A program made the translations under genes and the position numbers. A DNA stretch of 60,568 nt from an uncultured Oscillospiraceae bacterium (lineage in GTDB: Bacteria > Bacillota > Clostridia > Oscillospirales > Oscillospiraceae). The notes under the pieces were generated by a model that did not search any database, was not told the DNA's origin, and worked only from the letters and a program-made list of their open reading frames with translations. This document shows positions 50,242 through 58,421 of the stretch, one piece after another (position 1 is the stretch's first letter; every line of letters starts with the position of its first letter). The DNA lies in NCBI GenBank assembly GCA_910587395.1, contig CAJULJ010000012.1, positions 1 to 60,568 of the forward strand. The letters are read 5' to 3'.

Positions 50242-50400
50242 ATGAAGTATCACGCAGTTTGGAAGCCAGGAGGCCGTCCCCGCCGTGGGATGGGTTCCAT
50301 GAAATCAAGGCGCAGGCAGGTCCAGGTCCTCAAGCCTAGGGGAGTCGTCCTTGTGAAGGAGGTGGACACCCTTGGCTCAGACCAAAAGAAGGCCGCCTGA
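50242..50400 (+). CDS. Small basic protein (52 aa), unknown
   Basis: Short ORF after an AAAGGAG site (9 bases): MKYHAVWKPGGRPRRGMGSM, then many Arg/Lys residues. It ends inside the start of the YqaJ-like gene (29-base overlap), which suggests translational coupling. No family recognised; a nucleic-acid-binding role is only a guess from charge. It could also be a non-functional leader ORF. Confidence 0.45.
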   Translation: MKYHAVWKPGGRPRRGMGSMKSRRRQVQVLKPRGVVLVKEVDTLGSDQKKAA

Positions 50401-51427
50401 TGTGCTGACGCCCACCGCCGGTCTCAGCCGTGCGGAATGGCTGGAGTTCCGGCGCAAAGGAATCGGCGGCAGCGACGCGGCCTCCGTGCTGGGCATCTCG
50501 CCCTTCCGCACCGGAGTAGACCTCTACTACGACAAGCTGGGCCTCCCTGTGGAGGACAGCGAGGAGAACTGGGTGGCCATGGAGATGGGGAACCTGCTGG
50601 AGGACCTGGTGGCCCGCATCTTTGCCAAAAAGACCGGGCTCACGGTCTGCCCCATGAAATTCATGTTCCAGCACCCGGACCATCCCTGGATGCTGGCCGA
50701 CATTGACCGGCTGGCAACGCTACCGGACGGTTCCACGGCCATCCTGGAAATCAAGACCACCAACTACAACGCCCGGGGCAAGTGGGAGTACGACGGCAAG
50801 CCCATCGTGCCCCCGTACTACGAGGCCCAGGGACGGCACTATATGGCGGTGCTGGACCTGAACCGCACCTACTACTGCTGTCTTTACGGCAACAACGAGG
50901 ACGAGGTGATCATCCGACACATCGACCGGGACAAGGACTATGAGGCCGAGCTGATCGCATTGGAGGAAAACTTTTGGATGAACCACGTCCAGGCGAAGGT
51001 GCTTCCCCCCTATGTGGAGCGGGACGGTGGGCTCATCCTGGACAGCCTGCGCCGCTGTTTGGGGCCGTCGTACCTGGATATGCCTCCGGTGACGCTCACC
51101 CAGGCTCAGTCCGCCAAAGTCCTCCGTTACCTGGAACTGAAGGAGGAAAAGAGCGGCTTGGCGGCAGTAGCGAAAAAACTGGACGCCGAGATGGAACGGT
51201 TGAAAGCCCTGATCGTGGCCGATATGGGCGGCGGGTGTTCCGCCGTCTACAAGGGCGGGGATGGCAGCTACACCGTGACCTACAACCCCAGCCGTCGAGA
51301 GGGCATTTCCAAAGACGGCCTGCTGAGGCTGAAAGATGGCCACCCGGACATCTACGCGCAGTATGTCACGGCGTCCGAGAGCCGGACGTTCCGAGTGAAA
51401 TTTACCGCCGCCGAAGCGGCGGCATAG
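50372..51427 (+). CDS. YqaJ-family viral recombinase / exonuclease
   Basis: 351-aa lambda-exonuclease-like (YqaJ) nuclease: GIGGSDAASVLGISPFRTG (about 28-46), HPWMLADIDRL (metal-binding Asp) and ILEIKTTNY (the ExK motif, about 124-132), Tyr/Gln region EAQGRHYMAVL. Probably resects DNA ends for single-strand annealing of the element. TTG start with GGAGG 9 bases upstream. A roughly 140-residue C-terminal extension with a coiled-coil-like part (about 245-285) follows. Confidence 0.9.
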   Translation: MAQTKRRPPDVLTPTAGLSRAEWLEFRRKGIGGSDAASVLGISPFRTGVDLYYDKLGLPVEDSEENWVAMEMGNLLEDLVARIFAKKTGLTVCPMKFMFQHPDHPWMLADIDRLATLPDGSTAILEIKTTNYNARGKWEYDGKPIVPPYYEAQGRHYMAVLDLNRTYYCCLYGNNEDEVIIRHIDRDKDYEAELIALEENFWMNHVQAKVLPPYVERDGGLILDSLRRCLGPSYLDMPPVTLTQAQSAKVLRYLELKEEKSGLAAVAKKLDAEMERLKALIVADMGGGCSAVYKGGDGSYTVTYNPSRREGISKDGLLRLKDGHPDIYAQYVTASESRTFRVKFTAAEAAA

Positions 51428-51437
51428 GAGGTGCGAC

Positions 51438-53717
51438 ATGAGCATTGTCGCGGCATATGACAAGACGCTGTTCTGCAACGAGGCCAGTAAATACTGCGTC
51501 CTGCGTCTGAAAACAGCGGACCCCATGATCCCGGAGGACGCCCGGGACAAGTACAGGTTCAGCGACCACCTCATCCGCTTCGTGGCCGTGGGCTACGACC
51601 TGCCCCGGACCGGCGCCATCAAGATGGAGCTGGAGGGCAGCTGGGTGGATGGCAAATACGGCAAGCAGTTCCAGGTGAGCGTGTGGCACGAGCAGGTGCC
51701 GCCCACCATTGAGGGCATCCTGGGCTATCTGTCCTCCGGGCTGTTGAAGGGCATCGGCCCCAAGACCGCCGGGGAGATCGTCCAGCGGTTCGGCACGGAC
51801 TCCCTCAACATCATCGAGCACCACCCGGAGCGGCTGCTGGAGGTCAAGGGCATCACGGAGGAAAAGCTGGAGGAGATCAAGGCGGGCTACGCCGAGAGCA
51901 CAGCCATCCGTGACCTGATGACCGTGCTGTCCCCCTTCAAGCTGACGCCCAAGACCGCCATGAAAATTTATGAGCATTTCGGCCCCGACGGCGCGGCCCT
52001 GCTGCGCCAGAGCTTTTACCAGCTGTGCCAGATCCTCGGCTTCGGGTTCAAACGGGTGGACGCCATCGTGCAGAAATCCGGCGGCGACCTCCACGACCCC
52101 ATGCGGGTGCAGGGCGCGCTGTTCTATGCCCTGGAGAGATCCCGCACCGAGCGCGGCCACCTCTATATGGAGGCGGAAAAGCTGCTGGGGGAAACGCTGG
52201 CGCTGCTGAATGAACAGATCCCCCAGGCCGATATGCGGATCAGCCGGGACGAGGCCGCCCGGGAGCTGGTGACGGCTATCAAGGCCAACGTGGTGGTGTC
52301 CAAGAAAGGCAATATCTACCTGCCCCATGTGTTCAGCCAGGAGAACGAGACCGCCCACAAGGTGGTGGAGATGCTGCTGGAAACGCCGGAGCCTGTCCTT
52401 CTGGCCCCGGTGATGGAGCGCATCCGGGACAAACTGGGCATCAGCCTCTCCCCCAGGCAGTACGAGGGAGTGGAGATGGCCTTCCGGCATAACCTGTCCA
52501 TCATCACAGGCGGACCCGGCACGGGCAAGAGTACCATTTTGAAGGCGGTGATCGAGGCGTACCGGGTGCTGTACCCAGGCAATACCATCGCCCTGGGCGC
52601 GCCCACCGGCAAGGCCAGCCGCCGCATGGCGGAGACCACCGGCATTGAAAATGCCCAGACCCTTCACAGCCTGCTGAAGCTCCACGGCGAGGACGCCGGG
52701 TGGCAGGAGAAAAGGGAACTGAACGCCGACTTCCTCATTGTGGACGAGGCGTCCATGATTGATATGTGGCTGGCCCATCAGCTATTTTCCCGGCTGAAAA
52801 AGGGGACCAAACTGTTGATTGTGGGCGACGCGGACCAGCTGGAGAGCGTGGGCGCGGGCAGTGTGTTCCGGGAACTCATTCAAAGCGGTTTAGTGCCGGT
52901 GACGGTGCTGGACCAGATCTTCCGCCAGGGGTCGGACAGCCTTATTCCCTGCAACGCCAAATTCATCAAAGAGGGCAGCGGCAATCTGAACTATGGCCGA
53001 GACTTTACCTTTACGGAAGCGTTGTCCCAGGAGGAAACGGCGGCGCTGATCCAGGTGCTCTACCGGGGCGCGCTCCGGCACACCCCCATGGAGCAGGTGC
53101 AGATATTGACGCCCTACCGTTCCACCGGGGCCGCGTCCGCCAACCATCTGAACGCGGCCATCCAGGAGGAGGTCAACCCACCCGCGCTGGAGAAGCCGGA
53201 GCTGTCCAACGGCGGGCGGCTGTTCCGGCTGGGCGACCGGGTGATGCAGGTGAAGAACGACTACGACATCGCGCTGTATGACCGGGACGGCGAGCAGATC
53301 GCCGCCGGTGTGTTCAACGGCGAGGTGGGCATCGTGTCCAACGTCCAGCCGGGCACGCTCACCGTCAATTTCGACGGGCGCTATGCGGATTATCCGCTGG
53401 AGAGCCTGGGCGAGCTGGAGCTGGCCTACGCCACCACCATCCACAAGTCTCAGGGCAGTGAGTACGACACGGTGATCGTGCCCATGCTCCCGGCCCATAA
53501 GATCTTACTGTCCAGAAATTTGTTCTACACGGCTGTCACCCGTGCCAAGCGGCGGGTGATCCTGGTGGGGATGAAGCAGGCCGTCTACATGGCGGTGTCC
53601 AAGTGCGGCACCGGCAAGCGCAACACCCTGCTGGGGGAGCGCGTCAAGCTGTACCACCAGGCGCTGACCCGTAAGGATATCCCCACCGAGGGGGAGCAGC
53701 TGAAAAATGCCAGTTAA
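51438..53717 (+). CDS. RecD2-like SF1 helicase
   Basis: 759-aa RecD2-type 5'-3' DNA helicase: N-terminal OB-like domain, HhH repeats (GIGPKTAGEIVQRFG about 107-121; LEVKGITEEKLEEI), Walker A GGPGTGKST (about 357-365), motif II VDEASMIDM, motif III GDADQLESVGAG, motif IV QIFRQ, and motifs V/VI LAYATTIHKSQGSEYD and FYTAVTRAKRRV. It differs from a chromosomal housekeeping copy by its place in the element operon. Starts 10 bases after the YqaJ gene. It probably supports element replication or recombination. Confidence 0.92.
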   Translation: MSIVAAYDKTLFCNEASKYCVLRLKTADPMIPEDARDKYRFSDHLIRFVAVGYDLPRTGAIKMELEGSWVDGKYGKQFQVSVWHEQVPPTIEGILGYLSSGLLKGIGPKTAGEIVQRFGTDSLNIIEHHPERLLEVKGITEEKLEEIKAGYAESTAIRDLMTVLSPFKLTPKTAMKIYEHFGPDGAALLRQSFYQLCQILGFGFKRVDAIVQKSGGDLHDPMRVQGALFYALERSRTERGHLYMEAEKLLGETLALLNEQIPQADMRISRDEAARELVTAIKANVVVSKKGNIYLPHVFSQENETAHKVVEMLLETPEPVLLAPVMERIRDKLGISLSPRQYEGVEMAFRHNLSIITGGPGTGKSTILKAVIEAYRVLYPGNTIALGAPTGKASRRMAETTGIENAQTLHSLLKLHGEDAGWQEKRELNADFLIVDEASMIDMWLAHQLFSRLKKGTKLLIVGDADQLESVGAGSVFRELIQSGLVPVTVLDQIFRQGSDSLIPCNAKFIKEGSGNLNYGRDFTFTEALSQEETAALIQVLYRGALRHTPMEQVQILTPYRSTGAASANHLNAAIQEEVNPPALEKPELSNGGRLFRLGDRVMQVKNDYDIALYDRDGEQIAAGVFNGEVGIVSNVQPGTLTVNFDGRYADYPLESLGELELAYATTIHKSQGSEYDTVIVPMLPAHKILLSRNLFYTAVTRAKRRVILVGMKQAVYMAVSKCGTGKRNTLLGERVKLYHQALTRKDIPTEGEQLKNAS

Positions 53718-53784
53718 AAAAGTGGGATGACGTGCAAAAAACGCACGGTCATTTCCTATTTATTATGTGAAGGGAGTTTGCACA

Positions 53785-54858
53785 ATGAACAACGAAAAGA
53801 GCATGGCGGTCCATATCCCCTGGGACTTGAACAAAATTCCGAGCTTCGATTTCATGAAGTTCACCCAGGTGGTGGAACAAGCCGAGGGCAGAGGGCAGAC
53901 GCTGAAGATGTCCCTGGAGGGCAAGAAAACCTGGTTCCGGCTGGCCTGCCCCACTGGCGGGCTGGCGCTGAACGCCCTGCGGGTGACGGACACCATGGCC
54001 ATTTTTGAGGCCCGGGTGTTTGCCGATGTGGAGGACCGCAACCCCCTGGCCAGCTTCACCGCCACCCAAACGGCGGACAAGGCCAAGGATACGGCATACA
54101 TCCGCACCGCCCAGGACGCCGCGTTGGATGAGGCTCTGGAGCGCGCCGGATTCAGCCTCCAGACCTGGTCTATGTCCCCCAGGGAGCCCGCGCCGGATGC
54201 CAACGGCGCAGTCAATGCTGGCAAGCCCACAACAGCGCCGCCGGAGGAAAACAAAACGCCTCCTGTGGCCGTTCCCCAGCAGGCCGATGAATCCGTTGTA
54301 AAGACGGCGGAGAAGGCCCAGGCTGTGCAGACGGCACCGAAAGCGGCCCCGACCGCGCCGCAGTTCAAGTCTGTCACCGACACCGCGCCCCGTCCGGCCC
54401 CGGTCGGCCCTCCGCCCCATGCGCCGGGGGTACTGACCGCCTCTGCTGGGGGCGCTCAGATTCGTAGCGATACCGGAAGTAAACCTGCCAGTGCGTCTGT
54501 GGTGGATATCTCGACTGCCAAACCGGCGGAGAAGGTTCAACCTGTTGGCCAGCAGGAACAGGCGGGTGTGGCGGCTCAGGCCACAGCGGAGAGCGCTTCC
54601 ACCCAGGAGGCCCCGGCTCCCGTCACCTACACCCCCGACATGACGGTGGAGGAAATTTGTGAGCGCATGACGCTGGAGCAGGCGAAGAAGCTCAAGGTGC
54701 TGGAGGGCACCTGCAAGGGCTGGACGCTGGAGCAGGTGGCCGCAGACCGGCCGCCCAGCCTCAAATGGCTCCGATACACCGCCCCATCGGCGGATAACGT
54801 GCTGAAAGCGGGGGCCGCCATCATGCTGAAAGAGCTGGAGTTGAAGCAGGCCGGATGA
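53785..54858 (+). CDS. Element protein with Ala/Pro-rich linker, unknown
   Basis: 357-aa protein of unknown function. An N-terminal domain (1-130; AVHIPWDLNKIPSFDFMKFTQ, then FRLACPTGGLALNALRVTDTMAIFEARVF) is seen on clostridial ICEs. The middle (about 135-285) is Ala/Pro/Thr/Glu-rich and probably disordered. The C-terminal 75 residues (MTVEEICERMTLEQAKKLKV, then TCKGWTLEQVAADRPPSLKWL) form a helical domain. The ATG at 53785 has AAGGGAG 8 bases upstream. Between RecD2 and the primase-like gene it may help replication or partner recruitment. Confidence 0.75.
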   Translation: MNNEKSMAVHIPWDLNKIPSFDFMKFTQVVEQAEGRGQTLKMSLEGKKTWFRLACPTGGLALNALRVTDTMAIFEARVFADVEDRNPLASFTATQTADKAKDTAYIRTAQDAALDEALERAGFSLQTWSMSPREPAPDANGAVNAGKPTTAPPEENKTPPVAVPQQADESVVKTAEKAQAVQTAPKAAPTAPQFKSVTDTAPRPAPVGPPPHAPGVLTASAGGAQIRSDTGSKPASASVVDISTAKPAEKVQPVGQQEQAGVAAQATAESASTQEAPAPVTYTPDMTVEEICERMTLEQAKKLKVLEGTCKGWTLEQVAADRPPSLKWLRYTAPSADNVLKAGAAIMLKELELKQAG

Positions 54859-54894
54859 ACCGCTCTGGCCCGATATGGAAGGAGCTGACCCCCT

Positions 54895-56598
54895 GTGGCT
54901 GGTTCGGATTTTCCCTTTGACATCATGGACGTGGCTTCCCTCCTCCGCCTGAATATCAGGCGGAGAGGCGGCTCCCGTGTGGTCTACGCGGACTGCCCCA
55001 TTTGCGGCGACCGCCGGGGCAAGCTGGCGCTTTACCCTCAGATCGACACCTGGCATTGCTATCACTGCGGTGAGCACGGCGGGATGCTTCCTCTGTATGG
55101 GCAGATTCACGGGATCGGCAATTCGGACGCGTACCGGGAAATCTGTGAAGCGCTGAAGGTGGGCGCTCCTGGACGGGAATACACGCCGACAGCCAAGACG
55201 GTCTCGGTCCGAGAAGCCGACCAGCCCCAGCGGGCCAGCCCCCAGGACATCCACAGGACGCTGACGGCCCTGCTGGCCATGCTCACCCTCTCCCCCGCTC
55301 ATCGGGAGCATTTGCGCACCAAACGGGGGCTGACAGACGAGCAGATCGAACACTTCGGGTTCAAAAGTACGCCCCCGGCCTGTCTGTACCGCGCCATCGC
55401 GGCCCGGCTCATGGAGCAGGGCTGCGTGGTGCAGGGCGTCCCCGGTTTTTATCTGGACAGCGGCGGCAAGTGGCGGCCAAAATTCCACCAGCGCACCGCT
55501 GGCATCCTCATCCCGCTCCGGGGCGTGGACGGTCTGCTCCAAGGGTTACAGATCCGCTTGGACCGGCCCATCCGGGATAAGGACGACCCGCCGGAGAAAG
55601 CGGGAGCCAAGTACCTTCCGTTCAGCTCCACGAGCAAGCTCATGGGCGTCACGTCGGGGAGCCCCATCCATTTTGTGGGTGACCCCAATTCCAGAGTGGT
55701 CTATGTGACGGAGGGCGCGCTGAAAGCGGACGTCGCCCATGCCCTCACCGGACGGACCTTCGCGGCCACGATGGGGGTGAACAACACCACGGGGATGGAC
55801 GAGCTGTTTGCGTTTCTGCACCGTAACGGGACTGCGGAGATTATCGAGGCCGAGGATATGGACAAGTACAGCAATCCGAATGTCAGCCGGGGGGCCTCCA
55901 AGGTCCACAAGCTGGCGGTAAAGAACGGTTTGACGTGCCGGAGGCTGGTGTGGAACCCCAACTACAAGGGGATCGACGACTGGCAGTTGGCGCTTCATCA
56001 AAAGAAATTGAAGAAAAAGGAGCGAAAACAGATGAATTTCAAGGAGATGTACCTCAACGGGATGTGCCCGTTCGACTACATCGACAGCTGTGCCGACCAG
56101 TGGCGCAGTCGGCGCGACATCAGGGTGAGCGCGCCGGTATTTCTGGGCTTGACCCATGATGAGTATGAGATGTTCAGGCAAAAACCCACCTCTCTCAAGG
56201 AGCATTTGGACGGCCAGCGCGGCACCCAGAAGTTCCGGGTGTACCAGCTGGACTTCAAGGGCATCGAGACCCTGCCCTTCGCGTTCCGGGACCTGAAAAC
56301 CATGCACAAGGCGGGCTATGAGCAGCCCCCGGCGGACAGCTATCAGCTGGTGTACGACGGAGAGCTGACCCACCCCAGGGAGTGGACGGAGAGCAATGTG
56401 CTGGAGCGCATTTTCAGCGCTTGCAACGATGACCTGCCCGAGGGCTACCAGGGGCACAGCCTGTCTGTGTCCGACATCGTGGAGCTGTATGACGGGGATA
56501 ATCGGGAGTTCTTCTACTGTAACGATGTTGGGTTTACTCCTGTGCGCTTTGACGCGGAGCAGGCTAAACCCATGCAGGATGTGGACGAGGATGGCTGA
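54895..56598 (+). CDS. CHC2 zinc-finger / Toprim-like primase fused to a YodL-domain region
   Basis: 567-aa protein. A CHC2-type zinc finger (C34, C37, C55, C58; CPICGDRRGKLALY, CYHCGEHGG) is followed by a DUF3854/Toprim-like domain (about 260-365; VVYVTEGALKADVAHALTG, AEIIEAEDMDKYSN). Then MNFKEMYLNGMCPFDYID (about 379-396) begins a part that in other elements is a separate small protein, and the last 110 residues match the YodL-like domain (FRVYQLDF...DIVELYDG...YCNDVGF). So at least three modules are joined. GTG start with GGAAGGAG upstream. It probably primes element DNA replication. Confidence 0.82.
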   Translation: MAGSDFPFDIMDVASLLRLNIRRRGGSRVVYADCPICGDRRGKLALYPQIDTWHCYHCGEHGGMLPLYGQIHGIGNSDAYREICEALKVGAPGREYTPTAKTVSVREADQPQRASPQDIHRTLTALLAMLTLSPAHREHLRTKRGLTDEQIEHFGFKSTPPACLYRAIAARLMEQGCVVQGVPGFYLDSGGKWRPKFHQRTAGILIPLRGVDGLLQGLQIRLDRPIRDKDDPPEKAGAKYLPFSSTSKLMGVTSGSPIHFVGDPNSRVVYVTEGALKADVAHALTGRTFAATMGVNNTTGMDELFAFLHRNGTAEIIEAEDMDKYSNPNVSRGASKVHKLAVKNGLTCRRLVWNPNYKGIDDWQLALHQKKLKKKERKQMNFKEMYLNGMCPFDYIDSCADQWRSRRDIRVSAPVFLGLTHDEYEMFRQKPTSLKEHLDGQRGTQKFRVYQLDFKGIETLPFAFRDLKTMHKAGYEQPPADSYQLVYDGELTHPREWTESNVLERIFSACNDDLPEGYQGHSLSVSDIVELYDGDNREFFYCNDVGFTPVRFDAEQAKPMQDVDEDG

Positions 56599-56836
56599 CC
56601 GGACGGAAACGCAGCTGGACGCCGTGTGCGCCGCCTGCCGGGAGCTGGGCGCGGAGGTGCGCCGCTCCCCTGGAAACCGATATTTCACCGCAACCGTATG
56701 GGACGACTGGACGTGGCCCTATGACGATGGCCCTGCTTTGGCCGTCCAGCGGGAGATCAAACGGAAGACCGCTCAATATCCGGGGCTGGCGTGCTGCTGC
56801 TTCGACCCATTCAGCACGCTGGTCTACGCGGTGTGA
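56591..56836 (+). CDS. Small element protein (81 aa), unknown
   Basis: 81-aa protein: MADRTETQLDAVCAACRELG, then RYFTATVWDDWTWPYDDGPAL and CCCFDPFSTLVYAV. It overlaps the primase-like gene by 8 bases, so it is likely translated with it. Tryptophan- and cysteine-rich. No family recognised. Confidence 0.6.
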   Translation: MADRTETQLDAVCAACRELGAEVRRSPGNRYFTATVWDDWTWPYDDGPALAVQREIKRKTAQYPGLACCCFDPFSTLVYAV

Positions 56837-56848
56837 GCAGATATGAGG

Positions 56849-56895
56849 AAGGGACGCGATCCGGCTATGGCCGGACTGCGCCCCTTCCCTTTTTA
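56849..56895 (+). terminator. Hairpin upstream of the PcfK-like gene
   Basis: Imperfect stem of about 17 pairs with a TATG loop (56849-56885; CCGGC/GCCGG core) followed by CCCTTTTT. It lies between the 81-aa gene and the PcfK-like gene and may end part of the upstream transcript. Confidence 0.65.
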
Positions 56896-56920
56896 TCAAA
56901 TGAACAGGAGGAATTTTATC

Positions 56921-57877
56921 ATGGGAGTTTATTCTGAGTTGGATCTGGAGCGGCAGTACAGCGATGAGCCGTTCGCCGAGGATGACCCGTTCGTTGAGGA
57001 CGATCCCTTTGTGGAGGTGGACGCCCCTGCCGGGGATAACCCCTTTGTGGAGGGCGATGCGTCGGCCCCGGCTGGCGCTGACGATGTGCCCGCCGTGACG
57101 GCAGAGCCGGAGCAGGCGGAGGACACCCCCGCTGTTCAGCCCCAGGCCAATCAGGCCACGGCTTCTGACAATGCCACCGTACAACCTGCTGTGGACAAGG
57201 CGGCGGACGAAGATGCCAAGCGGAAGGCCCACGAGGAGGCCGAGGCCAAGCGCAAGGCCGAGTGGAAAGCCGAGAAAAAGAAACGGAAAGAGGCGGAAAA
57301 GTTGCTGATTGCCCAAATCGACAATATGAGCAACGACGAGGTGACGGCAAAGTCTCTGGAGCGGGTGAGCGCCGATACTGAAAAGCTGACCCGCCGGCAC
57401 ATGATGGAATGTGTCATGGAGCACATCCAGACCCTGTGCCTGGATGACCCTGCCTTCGCCCGGAAAGTGATGCACCCCCGCAAAAACATGATCCGCTGCT
57501 GTCAGTATATCAACCGGAAGGCATGGGAGTATGTGCAGGACGAGCTGAAGGCCAAAGGCATTGCGCCCAGCCGCGAGAACCCTTATGGAAGCGCCATCCC
57601 GGAGGGTGTCTGCTACCAATGGGCTGTGGACTATTTCAACACCCCGGATGTGAAAGAGGACGTGGAAAAGGAGGAAAAATTTGTGCCAAAGCCGTATCGC
57701 GGCACATCCTCCACGTCCCCGAAGTCCACCGCGGCCAAAAGTGCCGCGACAGCCAAGGCCGGTGCCGCAAAGGATGCGGCGGGGAAGGAAACCAAGCCCG
57801 CCGCGCCGAAAGAGCAGGACGACAGCGGCCAGATCAGCTTTGGCGGTTTTGCCATGCCGGAGGAGAAAGCCGGATGA
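56921..57877 (+). CDS. PcfK-like / AcrIIA9-family protein
   Basis: 318-aa protein. N-terminal 1-95 is acidic with repeats of a DDPFVE motif. A Lys/Glu/Ala coiled coil (about 90-128) follows, then a PcfK-like domain (about 130-265) with KVMHPRKNMIRCCQYINRKAWEYV and YQWAVDYFNTPDVK. C-terminal part is Ala/Lys-rich. PcfK proteins come from conjugative elements; a branch (AcrIIA9) inhibits Cas9, so an anti-CRISPR role is possible but unproven. The ATG at 56921 follows AGGAGG; the longer ORF upstream crosses the hairpin. Overlaps the next gene by 4 bases. Confidence 0.8.
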   Translation: MGVYSELDLERQYSDEPFAEDDPFVEDDPFVEVDAPAGDNPFVEGDASAPAGADDVPAVTAEPEQAEDTPAVQPQANQATASDNATVQPAVDKAADEDAKRKAHEEAEAKRKAEWKAEKKKRKEAEKLLIAQIDNMSNDEVTAKSLERVSADTEKLTRRHMMECVMEHIQTLCLDDPAFARKVMHPRKNMIRCCQYINRKAWEYVQDELKAKGIAPSRENPYGSAIPEGVCYQWAVDYFNTPDVKEDVEKEEKFVPKPYRGTSSTSPKSTAAKSAATAKAGAAKDAAGKETKPAAPKEQDDSGQISFGGFAMPEEKAG

Positions 57878-58419
57878 TTGCATACAAAGGATTTGGACGC
57901 GGCCTTGTCTGCCTGGGCTATCGGTTCACGATGGGCCTGAATGTGACGGATAAGGCCAACTGTGCCAGTAACGGATTTCATTGCGCTGAAGACCCTCTGG
58001 ACTGCCTGAGCTACTACTCCGATATGGAGCATTCGGAATACTGCTTGGTCAATGCTGGCGGCGACATGGACGAGGACGGCTGCGACAGCAAGATCTCCTG
58101 CACGGAACTGACCATTCTCAAAAAGCTGGACAGGGAAGAATTTTTCCTCCACGCCCTGGCGTATATGATGGACCATCCCGGGCGGAAATGCAGCCGCCAT
58201 GTGACAAGAAACCAAGGCGAGGCCGGAGAAAAGGATTATGTGGTGGTGCGCGGAGCTGACCCTGTTGCAAGAGGGAAGCGCGGCAGTATTTTGGCCTTTG
58301 CAAAAGAAGGGCCGGACGGCAAGACGATCACGCAGGTCACCCTGACCTGTGTGGATGGAAAGCGCGCCAGGCCCAATGTGTGGTATGACGCCGATTTGAA
58401 GGAAAGGATGGTGGCCTGA
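57874..58419 (+). CDS. DUF7666-like protein
   Basis: 181-aa protein. Residues 1-60 fit the DUF7666 pattern: AYKGFGRGLVCLGYRFTMG and NGFHCAEDPLDCLSYY. The rest (VVRGADPVARGKRGSILAFA) is less known. Several cysteines suggest metal binding or disulfides. ATGA overlap with the PcfK-like gene, 2 bases before PcfJ, so the three are coupled. Function unknown. Confidence 0.75.
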   Translation: MIAYKGFGRGLVCLGYRFTMGLNVTDKANCASNGFHCAEDPLDCLSYYSDMEHSEYCLVNAGGDMDEDGCDSKISCTELTILKKLDREEFFLHALAYMMDHPGRKCSRHVTRNQGEAGEKDYVVVRGADPVARGKRGSILAFAKEGPDGKTITQVTLTCVDGKRARPNVWYDADLKERMVA

Positions 58420-58421
58420 CC

